From NCBI RefSeq assembly GCF_020687385.1, contig NZ_JAJEQM010000007.1, positions 103,426 to 167,425 of the forward strand: DNA of 64,000 nt, given 5' to 3'. The notes under the pieces are model-generated. The model made no database searches, was not told where the DNA came from, and saw nothing but the letters and a program-made list of their open reading frames with translations. Below are positions 48,910 to 58,800 of the stretch, piece by piece (within the stretch, counting starts at the first letter, position 1; each line of letters starts with the position of its first letter). Made by a program: the position numbers and the translations under genes. This DNA comes from Hominilimicola fabiformis. GTDB lineage: Bacteria; Bacillota; Clostridia; UBA1381.

Positions 48910-49311
48910 TTAGTTTTTAGCTGTTTCAACAGTTCTGATAGCGTCTCTTTCCATCTTTACAACAGACTTTTGATCCGGTGTACCGATGTTACCTGTTTCA
49001 ATAAAAACATATTCGTCTTTAATTTTAGCAACCTTACCGCAGATACCGCCGATTGTTACAACCTTATCGCCGACTTTCATTGCGTTAATCATTGCCTTTG
49101 TTTCTTTTTCTTTCTTTCTTTGCGGTCTTATCATCATAAAGTATAACAATACGATAATAAGAACAAGCGGAAGAATACTTACTATTGTACTCATTACAGG
49201 ATTAACCTGTTGTGTAGCATTAGGGTCTGCTGCTGTTTGAGTACCTGTCGCCTGTTGTGTATTTGCTGTTTCGCCGTCTGCGAAAACGACTGTTTCTAAA
49301 ATGTTTGCCAT
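48910..49311 (-). CDS. yajC: Preprotein translocase subunit YajC
   Basis: A 133-residue membrane-anchored accessory subunit of the Sec translocon (SecDF-YajC). Unusually long N-terminal tail rich in Thr, Gln and Ala (about 1-40), then the single transmembrane helix (about 42-62) and the signature MIRPQRKKEKE, followed by GDKVVTIGGICGKV. Start supported by AAAGGAG. secDF is not visible here. Confidence 0.93.
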   Translation of the reverse strand: MANILETVVFADGETANTQQATGTQTAADPNATQQVNPVMSTIVSILPLVLIIVLLYFMMIRPQRKKEKETKAMINAMKVGDKVVTIGGICGKVAKIKDEYVFIETGNIGTPDQKSVVKMERDAIRTVETAKN

Positions 49312-49410
49312 AATAGTTCTCCTTTGATAATTTTTTCTACCTATCTATTATACTATCTATATATGAACTTTGCAATAGATTTAACAAAATATTAACAAAT
49401 AAAATCTCTC

Positions 49411-50013
49411 TTACATCAATCGTTTGACGTTTTCAGCCATTTCAACAAGTTTTTGACCTTTTGCGACAAGAAGAGCATGTTCTTTTATGTACTCATTCTG
49501 CAACGGGTATATCGACATTCTTTCCGTAAACTCTCTTATTACATTAATGCCTCTCATATTCTCATTATCGTTTCTTATGAGAATACAATATGTTTTATTC
49601 AGCTTAAAAAGGCTTGCTTTTGCAAGAATACTTTTATCCATTTCGCTTATAGCGCCGTACATATCATTAAAAGTTTCAAAATAAAATACACATTCCGTAC
49701 CCGGTTCTTTCTTTTTAGGCTTGACCGAAACAACTTTTTTAAACTGCTCCTCGGTAATTTTTTTTATACCCTTGTTTAAACGTTTAACCAAAATACTTAT
49801 ACCGTCCTGTGACGGAGTAGCCTCAACGACCACTTGGCCGTTATACGGATTAAAACCTGTTTCTTCCCTTATCGTTTCCATAATATGAAATAAAAATGTA
49901 TGTAATTCTTTTGAATCGGGCGAAAGCCTTTTCACGTCTATATCAAGATTAATTAATTCCGCAGTTGTAAGCGTTACCTTTATTTTGTCTTTGTTTAGCT
50001 TTTCAATTCTCAC
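49411..50013 (-). CDS. mecA: Adaptor protein MecA
   Basis: A 200-residue adaptor that delivers proteins to the ClpC-ClpP protease. The N-terminal substrate-binding domain (MRIEKLNKDKIKVTLTTAEL) is followed by a charged linker (about 85-100) and the C-terminal ClpC-binding domain (CVFYFETFNDMYGAI, then LFKLNKTYCILI). Length is typical for Firmicutes. It appears monocistronic. In non-competent Clostridia the targets are unknown but may include sporulation regulators. Confidence 0.88.
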   Translation of the reverse strand: MRIEKLNKDKIKVTLTTAELINLDIDVKRLSPDSKELHTFLFHIMETIREETGFNPYNGQVVVEATPSQDGISILVKRLNKGIKKITEEQFKKVVSVKPKKKEPGTECVFYFETFNDMYGAISEMDKSILAKASLFKLNKTYCILIRNDNENMRGINVIREFTERMSIYPLQNEYIKEHALLVAKGQKLVEMAENVKRLM

Positions 50014-50110
50014 AACCTACCACCTACTTTCTATTTCTATTATACTATATATTTTTCGTTTTGGGAACACCGATTTTAATATTTATTCTTTTAAATTTAT
50101 TCCATATGAT

Positions 50111-50140
50111 AAAAAAAGCGGCAGTTTTTATACTGCCGCT
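50111..50140 (-). terminator. Terminator of the P1B ATPase operon
   Basis: AGCGGCAG (50117-50124) pairs with CTGCCGCT (50133-50140); on the minus strand it is followed by seven Ts. Confidence 0.85.
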
Positions 50141-50164
50141 CAACCGTCAAATAAATTAATACGA

Positions 50165-52240
50165 TTAATTCTTGTCCTTCAATAACGGACGCATACTGTT
50201 CGCACTTATAAGCATAGTTGACGAATTATGCAAAAGTGATGATGCAGACGGAGTTATAGTACCTTTCAATCCAAGCAAAATAAGCAATGAATTAAATGCC
50301 ATAATAAACGTATAATTACGTTTAATTCGTCTGAACAGTCTGCTGCTTAACTTGCGAAGAAGCGCTAAATCTCTCAAATCGCCCGAAAGCAATGTGACAT
50401 CAGCCACTTCTCTTGCCAAATCGGCAGAATCTTTCATAGCGATTGAAACGTCGCTAAGTGCCAACGCAGGAGAGTCATTGATACCGTCACCGACCATTAT
50501 AACCGTTCTTCCCTCGTTCTTCAATTCTTCAATAATTGTCGCCTTATCCTCAGGTAATACCTGTGCACGGAAATTGTCTATACCGAGCATATCGGCAGTG
50601 CGTTTTGCAGCACCTTCATGGTCACCTGTAAGCATAATAATATTATCAATACCGCTTTCACGAAGTAACTGAATTGCCTCATGAGCCTCACTTCTCGGCG
50701 GGTCGCTTATACAAATAACTCCCGACAACACGCCTCCGATTGCAAGGTATATAACAGAAAAGCCCTCACATTCGTTTTCAATAACAGACTTCTGTTCATC
50801 AGTTATCGGAATATTTTCGTCCTCAAGCACAAAATGCTCACTGCCTATAATTGCACGCTTGCCATGCAACATTGTAGCTATGCCGTGTGCAACTACATAT
50901 TCAACTTCAGCATGTTCTTCTTCGTGGTCAAGCTGTTTTGATTTAGCGGCTTTAACGATTGCCTTTGCCACACTGTGAGGGAAATGTTCTTCAAGGCACG
51001 CAGCTATTTTAAGTATTTCATCTGATGTATACTCACCGAATGAAAGCACTTTTTCTACTGTCGGGCATGAATTTGTAAGTGTACCTGTCTTGTCAAATAC
51101 AATAGTATCGGCATGAGATACACTTTCAAGATAACGTCCGCCTTTTACAACAAATCCTCTTGAGGATGCCTCACGCATAGCACTTATAATACTTATCGGT
51201 GTTGACAATTTAATTGCACAAGAATAGTCCACCATAAGAACAGACATTGCCTTTACAACATTTCTTGTTGTAAGATAAACAAGCAACGCCAATCCCAAAC
51301 TGTACGGTACAAAACCGTCTGCAATTTTCTCTGCACGGCTCTGTACTCCGGCTTTCATACTTTCACCGTTTTCAATCATTTCAATAATATTTGAAATACG
51401 TGTATTATCAGCCGCAGCACTAACCTTAATTACTATATTTCCCGCCTCTACAACTGTACCGGCGTAAACAGTACTGTCCTTATCCTTTACAGCCGCAACC
51501 GATTCGCCTGTCATAGACGCTTCGTTTACACTTGCCTGTCCGGATACGACCACACCGTCAAAAGTGATCATTGCACCGTCACGGAATACGACAAAGTCAC
51601 CCTCTTTAACGGTTGAAATTGGAACTTGTTCCTCGTTTTCGCCGTTCTTCTTCCATACAGTGTCAATCTTCATTGCAAGACTGTCCGCAAGTGCATTTTT
51701 TGTACGTTTTCTTGTATATTCTTCAAGAAGTTCCGAAACTCCAAGCAAGAATGTAATTGAATTAACTTCCGAATACATTCCTCTTGAAAGTGCCGTTCCG
51801 AGTGCAACACCGTCCAAAAGTGCCACATCGGCCCTTAAATTAAGTACACTGCCCACAGCTTTCTTCACATATGGGAATGCCTTAAAGTAAGCCATTGCAA
51901 CTCGTACAGGATACGGCAATATTCTTCTAAGAACAAAACGCTTTATAAGCATTTTTATAATCTCATTCTTGAAATCAGCCTGTATATCCTCAGACTCATC
52001 TTCAACAGCCGCTAATTGATTTTGCTTGATTCCTTTTATGTAGTTCAAAAGCTCCTGTCTGTAATCGGATTGATAGGTAATTAAAATACCGCCGTTGACG
52101 CTTTTAGCCTTTACAGAATCAACATAATGTTCCGATAAAATTGTTTTCTCAAGAGATTTTTCTTGATTTTTATCAAAATAATATCCACCACAACGCAATC
52201 TGATACGACCCGGAGTATCATGTACGATTTTAAATTTCAT
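50165..52240 (-). CDS. Heavy-metal P1B-type ATPase with an SCA metal-site motif
   Basis: A 691-residue metal-translocating ATPase. The N-terminal HMA-like domain (DTPGRIRLRCGGYYF) lacks the CxxC. The actuator motif is MTGES near 240, the phosphorylation site DKTGTLT near 385, an HP-type helix EEHFPHSVAKAI near 425 and the hinge GDGINDSPALALSD near 600. In the membrane metal site the usual CPC or CPx is replaced by YSCAIKLSTP. Transported metal is therefore uncertain; Mn, Zn or Co are possible. Residues about 85-130 are an extra cytoplasmic stretch. It follows a small DUF6110 gene by two bases. Confidence 0.85.
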   Translation of the reverse strand: MKFKIVHDTPGRIRLRCGGYYFDKNQEKSLEKTILSEHYVDSVKAKSVNGGILITYQSDYRQELLNYIKGIKQNQLAAVEDESEDIQADFKNEIIKMLIKRFVLRRILPYPVRVAMAYFKAFPYVKKAVGSVLNLRADVALLDGVALGTALSRGMYSEVNSITFLLGVSELLEEYTRKRTKNALADSLAMKIDTVWKKNGENEEQVPISTVKEGDFVVFRDGAMITFDGVVVSGQASVNEASMTGESVAAVKDKDSTVYAGTVVEAGNIVIKVSAAADNTRISNIIEMIENGESMKAGVQSRAEKIADGFVPYSLGLALLVYLTTRNVVKAMSVLMVDYSCAIKLSTPISIISAMREASSRGFVVKGGRYLESVSHADTIVFDKTGTLTNSCPTVEKVLSFGEYTSDEILKIAACLEEHFPHSVAKAIVKAAKSKQLDHEEEHAEVEYVVAHGIATMLHGKRAIIGSEHFVLEDENIPITDEQKSVIENECEGFSVIYLAIGGVLSGVICISDPPRSEAHEAIQLLRESGIDNIIMLTGDHEGAAKRTADMLGIDNFRAQVLPEDKATIIEELKNEGRTVIMVGDGINDSPALALSDVSIAMKDSADLAREVADVTLLSGDLRDLALLRKLSSRLFRRIKRNYTFIMAFNSLLILLGLKGTITPSASSLLHNSSTMLISANSMRPLLKDKN

Positions 52241-52242
52241 TA

Positions 52243-52479
52243 TTATTCTTCCTCGTCGTTTAGCTGTGACTTAGCCTCATAACACATATCTTCAGCCTCT
52301 TCACGCATATTTTGTAGTGTTTCTTTAGCCTCTTGCTGGAACTTCATACCCTTTGCAAGACCTGAAACGCACATACTTCTAACTTTTTCGCTTGTAGCAA
52401 TCTTCTTACCTACTACTGCAGTAGCTATACCTGCTGCAAAGCACCAACATTTCTTATCCTTTAAAAAATTAAATTTCAT
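52243..52479 (-). CDS. DUF6110-like partner of the P1B ATPase
   Basis: A 78-residue protein with one amphipathic or membrane-associated N-terminal helix (CWCFAAGIATAVVGKKIA) and a charged helical tail containing Cys (EAEDMCYEAKSQL). It fits the DUF6110 family, which accompanies this type of metal ATPase in Clostridia. It ends two bases before the ATPase start, so the genes form one transcript. Cys residues 12, 14, 37 and 66 could bind metal; the function is unknown. Confidence 0.7.
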   Translation of the reverse strand: MKFNFLKDKKCWCFAAGIATAVVGKKIATSEKVRSMCVSGLAKGMKFQQEAKETLQNMREEAEDMCYEAKSQLNDEEE

Positions 52480-52742
52480 AATTTTATCTTCCTCTCTGTG
52501 TATATTTTAGTGATTTATTTAATCAAATCTATTTTAGCACGCAATATATTTTTTGTCAATAAATGCCGAAAAATTTTTTTTACTTTTTTGCATGAAAAAT
52601 ATCGACTTTTTAATATTGTGGTGTTAATACAACAATGCCATAATGGAAAACATACAAGCAGTAAAAAGAATGCCACAGACGAAGATGTTATCGCTGTCGC
52701 AAAGTTGGCGAAATTCGATAAATTTGTGCATAATTGCTTATC
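52480..52742. other. Gap with a possible ABC-exporter coding scrap
   Basis: No complete gene. On the plus strand, 52664-52737 reads KNATDEDVIAVAKLAKFDKF, which resembles the segment between the Q-loop and signature of MsbA-type ABC exporters; there is no flanking homology. The remaining sequence is AT-rich. Confidence 0.3.
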
Positions 52743-52779
52743 AAAAAAAGTTGCGGTGAACAATCACCGCAACTTTTTT
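52743..52779 (-). terminator. Terminator of the formate/nitrite transporter gene
   Basis: AAAAAGTTGCGGTGA pairs with TCACCGCAACTTTTT around an ACAA loop (52743-52779), a 15-bp or longer perfect stem with A and T runs. Confidence 0.9.
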
Positions 52780-52780
52780 A

Positions 52781-53428
52781 TTAAAACAATTTATTAAGCG
52801 ATAATTTTTTAACCATTGGTACAGACATACAACCGACAGCATTACCAAGTACAGCACATAAGAAATATACTGCCGCCTGTGACGCATTAGCACATTTACT
52901 TATAAAGAAGTAACAAGTATCTGCGATACAGTGATTAAATCCGCAAAGTATGAACACCATAACAGGTAAAACCACTATAAACAGCGACATCACAAAGTCA
53001 CCTTTTTCAGTCGCTCTTTTATTTCCGTCAACCGCCGTAAACATCAATATACCGCAGAACACCGCCAATACAAATATACTAAGCGGTGAATCGGCGAACT
53101 TTGTTGCCGTGATAGCAGCGGCCTTTTCCGATAAAGTCGCTTCCAAACGTGTAAGGTTAAGCAAGAAACCGCCTATCGCCGCACCTGTTGCATTACCGAT
53201 AAAGGTAAGTACAACTTCCGGCACATACGACAACGGTTTTACCGCCATATATCCGGCTTTACCAGTAAACAAACCGAATTTAAACACAATAATTGCACAC
53301 AAACCCAAGCTGAACAAGAACGCTCCCAGCGGTTTTGACTCAACCGACATACTCACACAACAGCCTACGCACAAAAATATTCCCGACAAAATACCGTCAG
53401 ACAAAAATGATATAATCTTTTTCCCCAT
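52781..53428 (-). CDS. Formate/nitrite transporter (FNT) family channel
   Basis: A 215-residue membrane protein with six helices, a short FNT member (typical 250-290). Family motifs are GLCAIIVFKFGLFTGKAGY near 42-60, FIGNATGAAIGG near 76, and FNHCIADTCYF near 164, where the His is the central gating residue. It exports or imports formate, nitrite or hydrosulfide. A DtxR-like box lies upstream. Substrate unclear: no pyruvate formate-lyase gene is close. Confidence 0.88.
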   Translation of the reverse strand: MGKKIISFLSDGILSGIFLCVGCCVSMSVESKPLGAFLFSLGLCAIIVFKFGLFTGKAGYMAVKPLSYVPEVVLTFIGNATGAAIGGFLLNLTRLEATLSEKAAAITATKFADSPLSIFVLAVFCGILMFTAVDGNKRATEKGDFVMSLFIVVLPVMVFILCGFNHCIADTCYFFISKCANASQAAVYFLCAVLGNAVGCMSVPMVKKLSLNKLF

Positions 53429-53467
53429 ATCTTCTATTCCCTTTTCTTTTATCCTAAGCAGACAAAA

Positions 53468-53485
53468 TTAGCTAACGCTAACTAA
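53468..53485 (-). promoter_or_regulatory. DtxR-like imperfect palindrome before the FNT gene
   Basis: TTAGCTAACGCTAACTAA is an 18-bp imperfect palindrome (14 of 18 positions symmetric) of the TTAG..TAAC type seen at the ZIP promoter. It lies 40 bases before the FNT ATG on the minus strand. I could not place clear -35/-10 boxes around it. Confidence 0.5.
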
Positions 53486-53516
53486 TTCCACAAAATTAAT
53501 CCACTTTCTAATTTGC

Positions 53517-53554
53517 ACATAAAAACCACGATAAACTTATCGTCTACCGTGGTT
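53517..53554 (-). terminator. Terminator of rpsB-tsf
   Basis: AACCACG (53523-53529) pairs with CGTGGTT (53547-53553) with an inner GATAA/TTATC hairpin; a T run follows on the minus strand. Confidence 0.8.
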
Positions 53555-53574
53555 TAATATACGGTTTAGTTAAA

Positions 53575-54471
53575 TTACTTTACCATTGATGCAACTTCTG
53601 CTGCGAAATCGTCTTCACGCTTTTCAAGACCTTCGCCTGTTTCAAAACGTACGAATTGCTTAATAGTAATGTCGCCAACGCTCTTAACGTACTTAGCAAC
53701 GTTTTCCTTATTTTCAGCCTTAACGTATTCTTGCTCAAGTAGGCAAACTTCCTTGAATTCCTTAGCAAGACGACCTGTGATCATCTTTTCGATGATGTTT
53801 TCAGGCTTAGATGCATTCTTAGGATCATTCTTAAGTTGCTCAATAAGAATCTTCTTTTCGTGTTCCTTATATTCTTCAGGAATATCATCGCTTGAAAGAT
53901 ACTTAGGGCTAAGTGCTGCAACTTGCATTGCAACGTTTCTTAGACACTCTTTTGTAGTGTCATTGTTTTCAGCGTCAGCCTCAACCAATACACCAATCTT
54001 ACCTGCAGCGTGGATATAATCTACAACTGCACCTGTCGTTTCAATTCTTGCGAAACGTCTGATGTTCATATTTTCGCCGATCTTAGCAATCTTTTCTGTA
54101 AGCATTTCTCCGATTGTGCTGTCTCCGCACTTTAATTCTTTAAGTGCTTCAACGTCAGCAGGATTTTGTTCAGCGATTGTCTTGGCAACGTCTGAAACAA
54201 ACTGTTGGAATTCATCATTCTTAGCAACGAAGTCTGTTTCTGAGTTTACTTCTACAAGTACGCCTACGTTACCGTCAACATAAGCCTTAACGATACCTTC
54301 AGCAGCAATTCTGCCTGACTTCTTAGCAGCTGTTGCAAGACCTTTTTCTCTCAAATATTCAACAGCCTTATCCTTGTCACCGTCTGTTTCTGTAAGAGCC
54401 TTCTTACAGTCCATCATACCGCAACCTGTCATTTCTCTTAATTCTTTTACGTCTTTAGCTGTAAATGCCAT
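53575..54471 (-). CDS. tsf: Translation elongation factor Ts
   Basis: The 298-residue nucleotide-exchange factor of EF-Tu. N-terminal module ([22 protein letters not shown]) and the signature [14 protein letters not shown] near 80 are standard; the core contains [12 protein letters not shown]. It follows rpsB by 33 bases, the conserved rpsB-tsf arrangement. Start supported by AGGAGG. Confidence 0.97.
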   Translation of the reverse strand: MAFTAKDVKELREMTGCGMMDCKKALTETDGDKDKAVEYLREKGLATAAKKSGRIAAEGIVKAYVDGNVGVLVEVNSETDFVAKNDEFQQFVSDVAKTIAEQNPADVEALKELKCGDSTIGEMLTEKIAKIGENMNIRRFARIETTGAVVDYIHAAGKIGVLVEADAENNDTTKECLRNVAMQVAALSPKYLSSDDIPEEYKEHEKKILIEQLKNDPKNASKPENIIEKMITGRLAKEFKEVCLLEQEYVKAENKENVAKYVKSVGDITIKQFVRFETGEGLEKREDDFAAEVASMVK

Positions 54472-54504
54472 GTTACTTTTCCTCCTATATTAATTATATG
54501 AAAA

Positions 54505-55242
54505 TTATTCTTCTACTGTATCTTCTTCAGCTGTTTCAGCATCTGCAAGAGCATCTTCGCCCTGTCTGCCTTCGATAATAGCGTTAGCCATTGTTGATGC
54601 GATTAGCTTTACGGCTCTGATAGCGTCGTCGTTACCAGGGATAACGTAGTCTACTTCATCAGGGTCACAGTTTGTATCAACGATAGCTACTACAGGAATG
54701 TTAAGTTTCTTAGCTTCTGCGATAGCAATCTTTTCTTTTCTTGGGTCAACGATGAACATTGCGCCAGGAAGTTTCTTCATATCTTTAATACCGCCAAGAT
54801 ACTTTTCAAGCTTATCTCTTTGAGCCTTTAGCTTAATAACTTCCTTCTTTGGTAGCATATCGAAAGTACCGTCTTCTTCCATTTGGTTGATTTGAGCAAG
54901 TCTTTCAATTCTCTTTTGGATTGTCTTGAAGTTTGTAAGCATACCGCCAAGCCATCTTGCGTTTACATAGTACATACCAACTCTTTCAGCCTCTTCTTTA
55001 ATTGAGTCTTGAGCTTGTTTCTTTGTACCAACGAATAGAATATCTTCACCGCTTGCAGCAATATCTCTTACGAAATAATAAGCTTCTTCAACCTTTTTAA
55101 CTGTCTTTTGAAGGTCGATGATGTAGATACCGTTTCTTTCTGTGAAGATGTATTCAGCCATTTTAGGGTTCCATCTTCTTGTTTGGTGTCCGAAGTGAAC
55201 ACCTGCTTCTAAAAGCTGTTTCATTGAAATTACGTTTGCCAT
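54505..55242 (-). CDS. rpsB: 30S ribosomal protein S2
   Basis: A 245-residue small-subunit protein. [20 protein letters not shown] at 6-25 and the later [20 protein letters not shown] are diagnostic. The C-terminal tail is acidic, as in many Clostridia. First gene of rpsB-tsf; its ATG has GAGGAGG. Confidence 0.98.
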   Translation of the reverse strand: MANVISMKQLLEAGVHFGHQTRRWNPKMAEYIFTERNGIYIIDLQKTVKKVEEAYYFVRDIAASGEDILFVGTKKQAQDSIKEEAERVGMYYVNARWLGGMLTNFKTIQKRIERLAQINQMEEDGTFDMLPKKEVIKLKAQRDKLEKYLGGIKDMKKLPGAMFIVDPRKEKIAIAEAKKLNIPVVAIVDTNCDPDEVDYVIPGNDDAIRAVKLIASTMANAIIEGRQGEDALADAETAEEDTVEE

Positions 55243-55390
55243 TTTTATTTCCTCCTCGTTTTTTGATTATTCCTCCATTTGTTTCACCTTATGTGAAGAC
55301 CCAGGCAAAACAGGCAACTTTCACACAATCCACAAATGTGCGTATTTTTCATACTAAAATAGTTTACCACATAAACCCTTATAAAGTCAA
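55243..55390 (-). promoter_or_regulatory. rpsB promoter and structured leader
   Basis: Minus strand: -35 TTGACT (55385-55390), 18-base spacer, -10 TAAACT (55361-55366). The 110-base leader contains a stem TGTGAA/TTCACA (about 55291-55324) enclosing repeats of TTGCCTG / TTGCCTGG. This could be an autoregulatory site for S2, but I do not recognise a described class. Confidence 0.55.
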
Positions 55391-55700
55391 CCCTTTTTTC
55401 ATATTTTTTTATTTTATTTGATTTACATAACATAATATATGTTTTAATCGCATATTAACGTAAATTTTGTGTGGTTTTCAACTGTTTTTTTATTGATGAG
55501 TTTTCTATTTATTATGAAAGAATTCTTTAAAATTAAAACCGGGAACTTTAGATTTAAAGTCATTTCCGACACACATACAGTCAGAAGTGATTACAACCCG
55601 AAATTGCGCGTTCCCCATAAAATAATGCAGACAAAACCGCTGCGGTTTTGTGTAAAATATTGTTTTAACGTGATTTTGTGTCAAAAAAATGGCATTTGAG
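55391..55700. other. Gap between rpsB and the giant surface-protein gene
   Basis: About 310 bases without a gene I can support. It holds a 21-base perfect palindrome, ACAAAACCGCTGCGGTTTTG plus T (55631-55651), possibly a terminator. A 76-codon plus-strand frame (55469-55699) has no ribosome-binding site and no recognisable product. Confidence 0.5.
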
Positions 55701-55741
55701 TTAGATTATATTGACATTTATTTAGATTATATTGACATTTA
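55701..55741 (+). promoter_or_regulatory. Tandem 20-base direct repeat upstream of the surface-protein gene
   Basis: TTAGATTATATTGACATTTA occurs twice without mismatch (55701-55720 and 55722-55741), a 21-base period equal to two helical turns. Each copy contains TTGACA. The second (55732-55737) could be a -35, with a weak -10 TATATA at 55754-55759. It looks like a duplicated promoter or a pair of activator sites. Confidence 0.6.
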
Positions 55742-55845
55742 TAATAATCATAATATATACTTTTATTATATATAATTATTTTTCTGTTTTGAAAGAGAAA
55801 TTCTTTTACACTACCAATATTTCTAATATGAAAGGAAGGATTAAA

Positions 55846-58800
55846 ATGAAAAAATTACTATCATTGCTTTTGTCGCTGTCAATGCTTACCTCTATGGCAG
55901 TTATGCCTGCAAAAGCAGAAGAAACGGTCATGCCGTTAAACGCATCACGAATTGATTCGGAAAAACTTCCAAGCGGCAATTTAATTTACCTTGGTACTGC
56001 GTCAGCAAACGTCAAGGAAGAAGATGCTGTTTATTCGTTCCCTATTTATCGTGAGGGCGATTTATCGGAAGAAGCAAGCGTCACAATCCACTCGCTTGAC
56101 TTAACTGCGATATACGGCGAGGACTATGTAATTCTTGACGATAACGCAGAGAAAACCGGTGATGGGGTTTCAATACTTGAACGTTATGCCACGGCAGAAG
56201 CTGACACTGATGAAACATCGGATAACATTTCGGAAGAGAATACAGATATTGAAAATTATTCGGAATTTGATTCAGAAATGGCACAGCAATTTGCAGACGA
56301 AGTAGTGCCGGATGCAATGGCAGGAATTGAATACTCAAGCGGTACAACCGTTACTTTCGCACCGGGCGAAAACGAAAAAACGGTTAAATTCAAAATATTG
56401 GACGACAAAAAAAGCGAAGGCACAGAAGGGTTTTCTTTACTTTTGGTAAATCCCGATAATGCCGAACTTTATGAAGTAACATCACTTTCTGTAAATATCG
56501 AAGACGACGAGCCGAAAGAAAAAAGCGTTGTTTCTTTCAGCAGAAACAGTTACACGTCAAAAGACGGAAATGCCACTGTTACAATAAAACGAAAAAATGC
56601 AGAATATTCTCTTTGCGATTTCACTTTGCTGTCATCGAGCATTACCGCAGTAGCAGGAGAAAATTATGAAGAACAAATCAAAACAGTTACATTTATTCCT
56701 TATGAAACGGAAAAGACAATTGAAATTCCCGTATCCGGCGAGGGTGAATTTAAACTGCTGATGAGTGATATGACGGGCTGTGAAAGTGGTAAATATGCAG
56801 AAACCGTTGTCAAAATAAAAAATAACGCCGATGATGAGAGTGATATTTCTCTTATGGGCAATGAAAATCAGACAAATGACATCACCATAAACGGTCTTAA
56901 ATACAACGTTAAATATACAATGCCGTCAGATAATACAAAAGATCCTGCCGAAGGTAAAATATACGCAACAGGTGACGGAACTCACAATTATGACATTCCT
57001 CCCGAAGTCGGTACATACTACTTTGCAACAGAAGTAAACCGCGACGGTCTGTTTTATTATGACGGATATTGGGGTGATAAGCCTTGGGGTTGCGGTCATT
57101 GGGATAACAAATATGAAATAGATACACGTGAAAGAAATATGGGTAGCTCTCATTACGGAAAACTTGAATATTACCATACAAGTATGTGGGATAAAGGCGG
57201 AGTATGGACACATTCCAAAACTGTACCGTCGGTATATTATCAATATATGACTCCAGATATGGAATCAACATCAAACGCCTTTGGCGGACAGCTTGCAAGA
57301 TTTAAAATTGCAAATAATGACAGTATTGTTATCAATGAATCAAAAAGCGGAAAATTCGGCAGAACACTTGACGCAATGCCTGCAACTCTCTTGAATAACA
57401 ACCAACCTTTAAACGGAAATATAAGCATGGAAATACATTCGGCTGATGAAGACAAATCAAAAACTCCGAAAAGTTATGTACGCTTTTACGGTGTTGCGGC
57501 TATGTATAAAAAGGTTAATGTAGAACTTAACCAACCCCCAACACAAGAATACTGTATCGGTAATGAAAAGATAAATGCCTTACCGATGCAGGTTGAACTT
57601 AACAGCGGTGCTCAAATCGCCGGAAGTAAAACGCGTGATTTCTGGACCAATCCGAATGAGGATGACTGCAATATTGTATTTACAATAAATGATACAGACA
57701 TTAATGGTCACAAAGGTAAATACGGATATATTTCAGGCTATAAAATCACCATAGATCCGGGTACAACTGATGATAAAATAACTGTAAATTATCCCGAAGA
57801 ATTCATTTCATACCTTAACTCAAAAAAAGGAACAAAACTTTCTGACGAAGTAAATTTCACATCGGATAACGTAAATAATGAGCTGAAGAAAACAGAAAAG
57901 CAAAATCTTTATTACATTCCATATGATAAATATTTCATATCATGGATTGAATCAGTTCAAAAAAATGTTGCACACGACACATACGGTTATCATCAAAATC
58001 TGAAGATAACACCTAAAGTATCATATGCTGATGTTACAGTCGAAGTATTACCGTCAGCCGGTGAAGGAAACGGCAGTTTTATATCAAGCGAGCTTGCCGC
58101 AGGTAAAACAGTTACTCGCCATGCAGGTGATACACTTGATTTAAGTGCAACAACTCCGGATGACGGATATCATGTTGTAGGTTATCAAGTTTCAACAAAC
58201 AACACAAGTTTCAACACAATAACAGATACAACAAAATTATTCCTTGAGCCTAATACGAGTTACAGAATACGTCCTCTTATAGCGAAAAATTCAAACAAAA
58301 TCGAAATTAAATTTGAAAACGGTGCTGAAAAGTATTTAACGGTACAGGGTCTTATCAGTGAAAATGATCTTAATTCAAGTTCCGATGAACAACTGAAAAA
58401 GGAACTAAGCGGTAAATATGTTATTAACGCAAATCCGTCAGAATCAAATCTTTCAGATAAAATAACACCGATTACAGGTAAGATATATACATTAAATTTT
58501 GCCTCCGTTGAAGATAAAGAATACATATACCGTCCCGTTATCAAGCAAGGCAATGACACGTTTACAACCAATTCTTATCACATCGTTGCGCAAGCACAAA
58601 CAACAGACAATGTTGTAACTGTAAATTACAAAAAAGTTAAAAAGAGCGATTTAAAATCATTTAATATATCAGGTACTGTTGTTTCTAAAAATGCGTCTAT
58701 CCGCGATAACGGCTTAGAACCGGAATCTCTTCCGCTTGTAGGATATTCCGTATCAGCCGGAAAAGGTTCACAGTCGCTAAACTCTGCAAACTCAAGCTAT

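Noticed and set aside
52664..52737. ABC exporter pseudogene between the DUF6110 and FNT genes
   Set aside because: Only about 25 residues resemble an ABC exporter; no Walker, signature or membrane parts flank it.
55469..55699. 76-codon plus-strand frame before the surface-protein gene
   Set aside because: No ribosome-binding site, no recognisable product, and it overlaps a palindrome likely to be a terminator.
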